A stretch of 64,000 nt of DNA from Planococcus citri (lineage: Eukaryota > Arthropoda > Insecta > Hemiptera > Pseudococcidae), in contig NC_088679.1 in the NCBI RefSeq assembly GCF_950023065.1, positions 12,648,001 through 12,712,000 on the forward strand, in the 5' to 3' direction. The position numbers were made by a program, and so were the translations under genes. The notes under the pieces were generated by a model. The model was not told the DNA's origin and searched no databases. It was given only the letters and a program-made list of their open reading frames with translations. Of the stretch, positions 59,295 to 64,000 are shown in pieces; positions within the stretch are counted from its first letter, which is position 1, and the number at the start of each line of letters is the position of its first letter.

Positions 59295-60765
59295 AAGCAT
59301 TGCAGCTAGATCACGAAAAGTTCATTCGTTTTATTCGATATTGCACTTTTACATCCGAAAGTTCAATTTTTTGTAAAAAGCCTCGTTATCTAGAAAACTT
59401 TGAGCTTTTTGGCAGTATCAACACTGGAAATGGATTCTCCATGTTGGAAAACTACTCCGACGACAGTTCGTACATTGTAAATAGCTCTTTAAAGCTCACA
59501 AAATGAATTCAAAAGTTCAGCAGTTAAATAGGTTAGTTTGGCATGTAGTTTGGGTTGCATACCTCAGCTTTAAGGGGTAATAAGTAGGTATTTTTAAAAA
59601 TTGAGCTTTTTGCCTGAATGAAAAGCTAATAAGGCGTAGTGGCGTACGATGGGTCGATTATTATTAATTGAACGAAGCTGATCACGTAAAGCTCATTTTA
59701 TTTTATTCGATATTGTACTTTTATAGCTTAAAGTTCAACTTTTTTATAAAAATCTTTGTTGTCTAGAAAACTTTCTCCAACGACAGCTCGTGCATTGTAA
59801 AAAGCTCCCTAAAGCTTACAAAATAGATTCAAAAGTTCATGAAGTCAAATAGGTCAGTTTGGCATGCAGTTTGGGTTGCATTACCTAAAATTAAGGGGCA
59901 AAGATGAACTTTTGAAAATTGAGCTTTTTGCCTGAATAAAGAGCTTATAGGGCATACGAGGGGTCGATTTCAACTAATTAAGCATCGCTGATCCCATAAC
60001 ACTCATTTATTTTATTCTATGTCACCTCTTTACACCTGAAAGTTCAACTTTTTGGTGAAAAGCTTCATTATTTAGAAAACTTTGAGCTTTTTAGCAGAAC
60101 CAACGCAGGAAACGGATTCTCCGCGTGTCGCGTGTCAACCCCCCCCCCCCCACGACAGTTCGTACAGCCTAAAAAGTTCCCTAAAGCTCACAAAACATAC
60201 CTACCTATTCAAAAGTTCAAAATTTATGATGCAGCGCTTCAGGCGGTGAAAACGAGAAGTTCTTTTGTAATCTCGATTTTGATATAGAAAAAGGTGATTT
60301 CAACTCATTTTTCCCTATGTAAATGGGGGAAAACAAAAGAAGTTCCATTTTTCGCCGTCCGAAGCGCTGCATCATTTATTTTAAAAATTTGTTCTTATTT
60401 AAGCAGTTAGTTTACTTTTTGTTTTTACAATACAGATAGCGCTACAGTCGTATTTCAATTTTTAAAAATTGAGCTTTTGCCTCAATGAAAAGCCAATGGG
60501 GTGTACGAGGGGTCGAATATCACTAATTGGGCATCGCAGATCACGAAAAGCTCATTCATTTTATTCGATTTTGCACTTTTACATCCTAAAGTTGAACTTT
60601 TTTGTAAAAAAGCTTCGTTATTTAGGAAACTTTGAGCATTTTGGCAGAACCAACACCGGAAACGGCCGCTCTCTGTGTTCAAAAAGCCTTTCGAAGACAG
60701 TTCGGATTTAATATAAAGTTCCTTAAAGCTCACAAAATATATTCAAAAGTTCAAAATTTATTGTG
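59295..60765. repeat. four diverged tandem copies, ~310-370 bp unit
   Basis: The unit contains GATCACGAAAAGCTCATTC, then TTTTATTCGAT.TTGCACTTTTA, AAAACTTTGAGCTTTTTGGC, GACAGTTCGTAC and AAAGCTCACAAAAT. Copies start near 59311, 59680, 59988 and 60538. The gap before the last copy is enlarged by the small inverted-repeat element at 60226-60378. The short open frames here have no domain. Confidence 0.7.
60226..60378. mobile_element. ~150 bp MITE-like element inside the tandem array
   Basis: The terminal inverted repeats are about 45 bp: ATGATGCAGCGCTTCAGGCG on the left and, inverted, ATGATGCAGCGCTTCGGACG on the right. Each continues through a GAAAA.GA..TTCTTTTG-like word. A lone diverged end lies at about 60765-60800. 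Confidence 0.65.
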
Positions 60766-60849
60766 CATCGCTTCAAGTGGTGAAAATGAGAAGTTGAGGA
60801 GTAAAATAATTATCATTAATTTCGAAATTTAGTTCCCGTAGAACCGTTG

Positions 60850-61527
60850 ATTTTTCGTTCCGACAGTCGATGTTTCACCAAAAAAATGACCAAAATGGGA
60901 CACGAGTGACCTATACATTATCTCGAAAGAAACCTTTTTTATTCGTTTGACACAAGTGTTCAAAAAAAAAATCTCCATAAAAATAAACACAAAAAAATAC
61001 CACAAACATCAATAAAAAAAAAATGTAATCATTATTTAAATAATATGGTATAATCGATAATAAAAATTACACGAGACAAAAAAAATTAAAAAGGAGGGTC
61101 AATAATAAATACGGTAAATTCCACGTTAACGTGAACACACATAAATCAAACATACACGAGGAAAAGCAAATCAAAAATCAAATTTTAAAAATAACACGAC
61201 GTGATTATCCAACTAAAAAAAAAACTTACAACATAATCTCAACACGAGTTCAAGTTCACACGATAAAAACTACAATAGCAAAACAATCTTATAAACTTTA
61301 GGCAAGTGCCAAGGCTCGCTCAGGCTCATCATCAACTACCGCACACACAAAAATCAAAATAAAACATTAATTAATAAAGGTATCGCGTTAAGTATACTCA
61401 ATTTTTTTTCTTTGCTCATTCATATATAGAGGTACTTTGTAGTAGGTAAAAAAAAGCTAAAATTGGAAAGAAAAACTTAGGCGCAAATGGTCATAATTAT
61501 TAATAGTTATCCCCCACAACCAGCGGA
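60850..61527. other. non-coding DNA, probably 3' UTR of EFHD2
   Basis: This is A-rich sequence downstream of the EFHD2 stop on the minus strand. No other exon is visible; a conserved-looking patch near 61300-61340 is too short to interpret. Confidence 0.45.
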
Positions 61528-64000
61528 CTAGCTTCCGTTTTGGAAAATGGCTGCTTTTTCTTTGAAAGCCAATCGTCTTTGTTGTCTTTCTTCTTCGGCT
61601 TTTTTCCTTTCTTCTTGTTCTTGTCTGATTTCGTCTTCGAATTTATTACTTCTGTTCAGTTGTTGTATCTGTGAAAAGGTAATCGAGATTAAAAAACGTA
61701 TTCGCAGCAAAGTACATAAGTAATTGGAAAAGTTAAAAAAAATAGTAAACAATTGAACAAAACTAGAAACGAACCAACGAACAAGAATATTACCTAACGA
61801 AATATCTTAGAAATTGGGGGAGGGGGGACATGAAAATTAAAGCCATGGAATTTGTTTAAAATTTCGTAAAAATTGCTAGAAATACCACAACAATTATCAT
61901 TGAAAATTTGAAAAAGTCGTTCAAACCGAAGTTTTTGGAAAAAGTACAAAAAAATCTCCGAAGCATTTTAATAATTTGCTCAAAAATATGAAAATAATTT
62001 CAAATGGGTACAAGAAAAATTGTATCAACGATCAAAAAAATTATGTTAAATGCTATGAAAAAAAAGTTGGAAATATTGTAACATGGCTGATGATATTTTA
62101 AAAACCATAGAAAATAAATAAAAGGTATTAAAATGCATAAAAGTAGATAAAATTGCGCTAAAAATTATTTCAAAAAATTATAAGAGTTTGTTCAAGTACA
62201 ACAAATGTTTGAAAAAAAGTGACAAAAATTTCTGAAAGATTTTAAAAATTTAGAAAAATGTTTGAAATATTTTTAAAATTGCCAAAACATTCTAAAAATT
62301 AAAAATTGGATTTAAAATTATAAAAATTGTTTGAAATGTGAAATTTGTTTAAAATTCTATAAAAATTGTTGAAAAAATTATAAAAGTGATTACAATTTAT
62401 AATAACAGTTTTCTGAAAGGCAACAAAAATTTTTGAAATGTTTTGAAAACTAGTTTAAAATTCATGAAAATTGCATAAAATGTAGTAAAAATTACTCAAT
62501 ATGTTGGAAAATTACTGAAAACATAGTAAAAGTTATTCAAATATAATGAAAGTTGGGCAAAGTGTAACAAAAAGTGACAAAATAATAGAAAAATTGGATT
62601 AAAAACCGTAAAAAAAATATTTAAAATAAATTGTAAAATTGCTCAAACATTGTAAAAAAAAAAAACAAAAAAACCGTTCAAAAATCAAAATCATAAAAAT
62701 TGTTTAAAACGTTGTAATAATCACTTTTTAAAAAATAGAAAATTACTGAAAACATTGTAAAAACAACTAAAATATGATAAAACACAAACAATTTGCAACA
62801 AAAACTGCTATAAAACATTACAAAATTGTTCGGAAATCATGAAAATTGTTAAAAATACTTCAAAAAATTACCCAAACATTTCAAAAATTTATTTTAAAAT
62901 TTTAAAAATTAATCAAAACGTTGCAAAAATTGCTAAAAATGCAATAAAATTCACTAAAAGTACTACAAAAATTGCCAAAAGTGTAACAAAAATTGCTAAA
63001 ACAAATTGAAAATTTGATTAAAAACAATGAAAATTGTTTAAAATGTTGCAAAAATTTGTTTAAAATGTTTAAAAAGTTTTTGAAAATACTTACACCAAAA
63101 AAGGTGTCAAAATATTGAAAAAAATATCAAAAGTAACATAAAAATTGTTGAAATATTGATTTTATAGTGAAAATAATATCATAAAATCGTGAAATTATTT
63201 AAAAATGAATTAAGCATTACTAAAAGTTGCAAAAAAAATTACCAAAAACATCCAAAATTACTAAAAAAAAAAATCAAAAATTTTGAATTTCATGATTTTT
63301 CAATTTTTTTTTTTTTTTTACAAAAAATGAAATAAATAGAAATTTTTTTGAGATTTGAATGTCACAGAAACTTACTTTAGCTTCGAAAAATTCTTTGGCA
63401 CCGCCGACTCCAACTTCTACAACGTCGATTTCGGTCAATTTGGCTAATTTACTCAAACCACTTTCTTCGACTAATTCGCCAGCGTTCGCTTTACGGAATA
63501 TCAACAAAAACTGTAAAATAAAAACAACGAATGAGTAAAGTTATAAAAAATATTGAGTGGCTAAAAAATGAATTTTGTTCATGCTTTAATATTTTTTTAC
63601 AGGCTTTAAATAATTTTTAAAATTAATAAAACGTTTCATAATGACAAATTTTCCCATTTTATTTTCATTTGAAAAAAAGAGAAGTCCATCGTATAAAATG
63701 AAAATGAACAGGGCCAGATTTTCAATGCCCAAAAACATGATCAAAGCTGATTTTTTTTTCATTCAATGTTTCTTTTTTTTTTGGACTGTCTAAAATCGAG
63801 ACATCTACAGTCCTTTCCTTCAAAAAAAAAATACCTACATAGCTTAAAAAATTTCCAAAAAATTAGTCATTATCTCCCAAAATTTCCCCCCTCTTATTCT
63901 CCCACAAGAAATCTCTCTCTACAATGAAAATCCTAACCCGTTAAGAATTTACATCTAATTCTATTTTGAGTTTTTAAACCAGTCAAAAAAACTCACTTCT
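61528..64000 (-). CDS. EFHD2: EFHD2/Swiprosin-1 (Swip-1), C-terminal exons
   Basis: The exons are 63510-63376 and 61668-61528. The donor of the preceding exon lies at 63996/63995, so only its last four bases are in the window. Both introns are phase 0. The first full exon encodes FLLIFRKANAGEL, SKLAKLTEIDV and GAKEFFEAK; the last encodes a Glu/Arg/Lys-rich coiled coil (FEDEIRQEQEERKKAEEE) ending in a short tail. This is the C-terminal end of the EF-hand protein EFHD2/Swiprosin-1, a calcium-binding regulator of actin bundling in the cytoplasm. The EF-hands themselves are upstream, beyond the window. The coiled coil is the conserved C-terminal module of the family. The 1.7 kb intron is filled with an AT-rich degenerate repeat. 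Confidence 0.9.
61900..63300. repeat. AT-rich degenerate minisatellite in the EFHD2 intron
   Basis: The intron repeats words such as AAAATTGTTAAAA, AACATTGTAAAAA and ATTGCTAAAA, at roughly 20-40 bp spacing with strong divergence. No higher-order period is evident by eye. Neither strand has coding content. Confidence 0.6.

Noticed and set aside
61300..61340. Short plus-strand frame near GCTCGCTCAGGCTCATC
   Set aside because: It is too short and lacks splice signals or homology; it lies in the probable 3' UTR of EFHD2.

Overview
The window is eukaryotic nuclear DNA. Genes are split by many short GT-AG introns, intergenic DNA is very AT-rich with frequent short TAGGTACCTACC-like words, homopolymers and mobile-element debris, and the recognisable proteins are animal proteins. 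Gene content and texture suggest an insect, perhaps a sternorrhynchan hemipteran; that placement is inference. I rebuilt the exons by hand from reading frame, splice sites and phase, without transcripts.

Layout. 1-7.5 kb: non-coding DNA with GAGA/CT tracts, degenerate repeats, three small inverted-repeat elements and a broken Copia-type protease fragment. 7.5-13.4 kb (+): 3' half of a three-finger C2H2 zinc-finger regulator whose last intron holds a 2.9 kb tandem array. 13.4-24.1 kb: long AT-rich non-coding DNA ending in another array. 24.5-31.7 kb (-): an 875-residue protein with seven zinc fingers, a FAR1/FLYWCH-like region, a degenerate MULE transposase core and a SWIM finger. 32.5-35.4 kb (+): complete MLH1. 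36.2-38.2 kb (+): 3' part of an unrecognised gene. 41.4-44.4 kb (-): complete SMARCAL1. 45.1-48.8 kb (+): a FLASH/CASP8AP2-like protein with a huge internal repeat. 49.2-53.1 kb: a large foldback-like inverted repeat made of tandem units and split by a LINE 3' end. 53.8-55.3 kb (+): a Crypton-like tyrosine recombinase gene with all catalytic residues. 55.3-61.5 kb: repeats and small inverted-repeat elements. 61.5-64 kb (-): C-terminal exons of EFHD2/Swiprosin-1.

How the genes fit together. MLH1 (mismatch repair) and SMARCAL1 (fork annealing helicase) point toward each other. Each is head-to-head with another gene across about 0.7 kb: MLH1 with the zinc-finger/MULE gene, SMARCAL1 with the FLASH-like gene. 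The most striking structural feature lies between MLH1 and SMARCAL1. A roughly 1 kb block carrying the last two MLH1 exons and the last SMARCAL1 exon exists twice, as direct repeats on either side of a 4.6 kb segment that holds the unrecognised gene. One copy serves MLH1 and the other serves SMARCAL1; the partner exon in each copy is decaying. The other main points are the apparently dead MULE core fused to an exon-per-finger zinc-finger array, the catalytically intact recombinase gene, and a PCNA-binding-type motif in the last exon of SMARCAL1.
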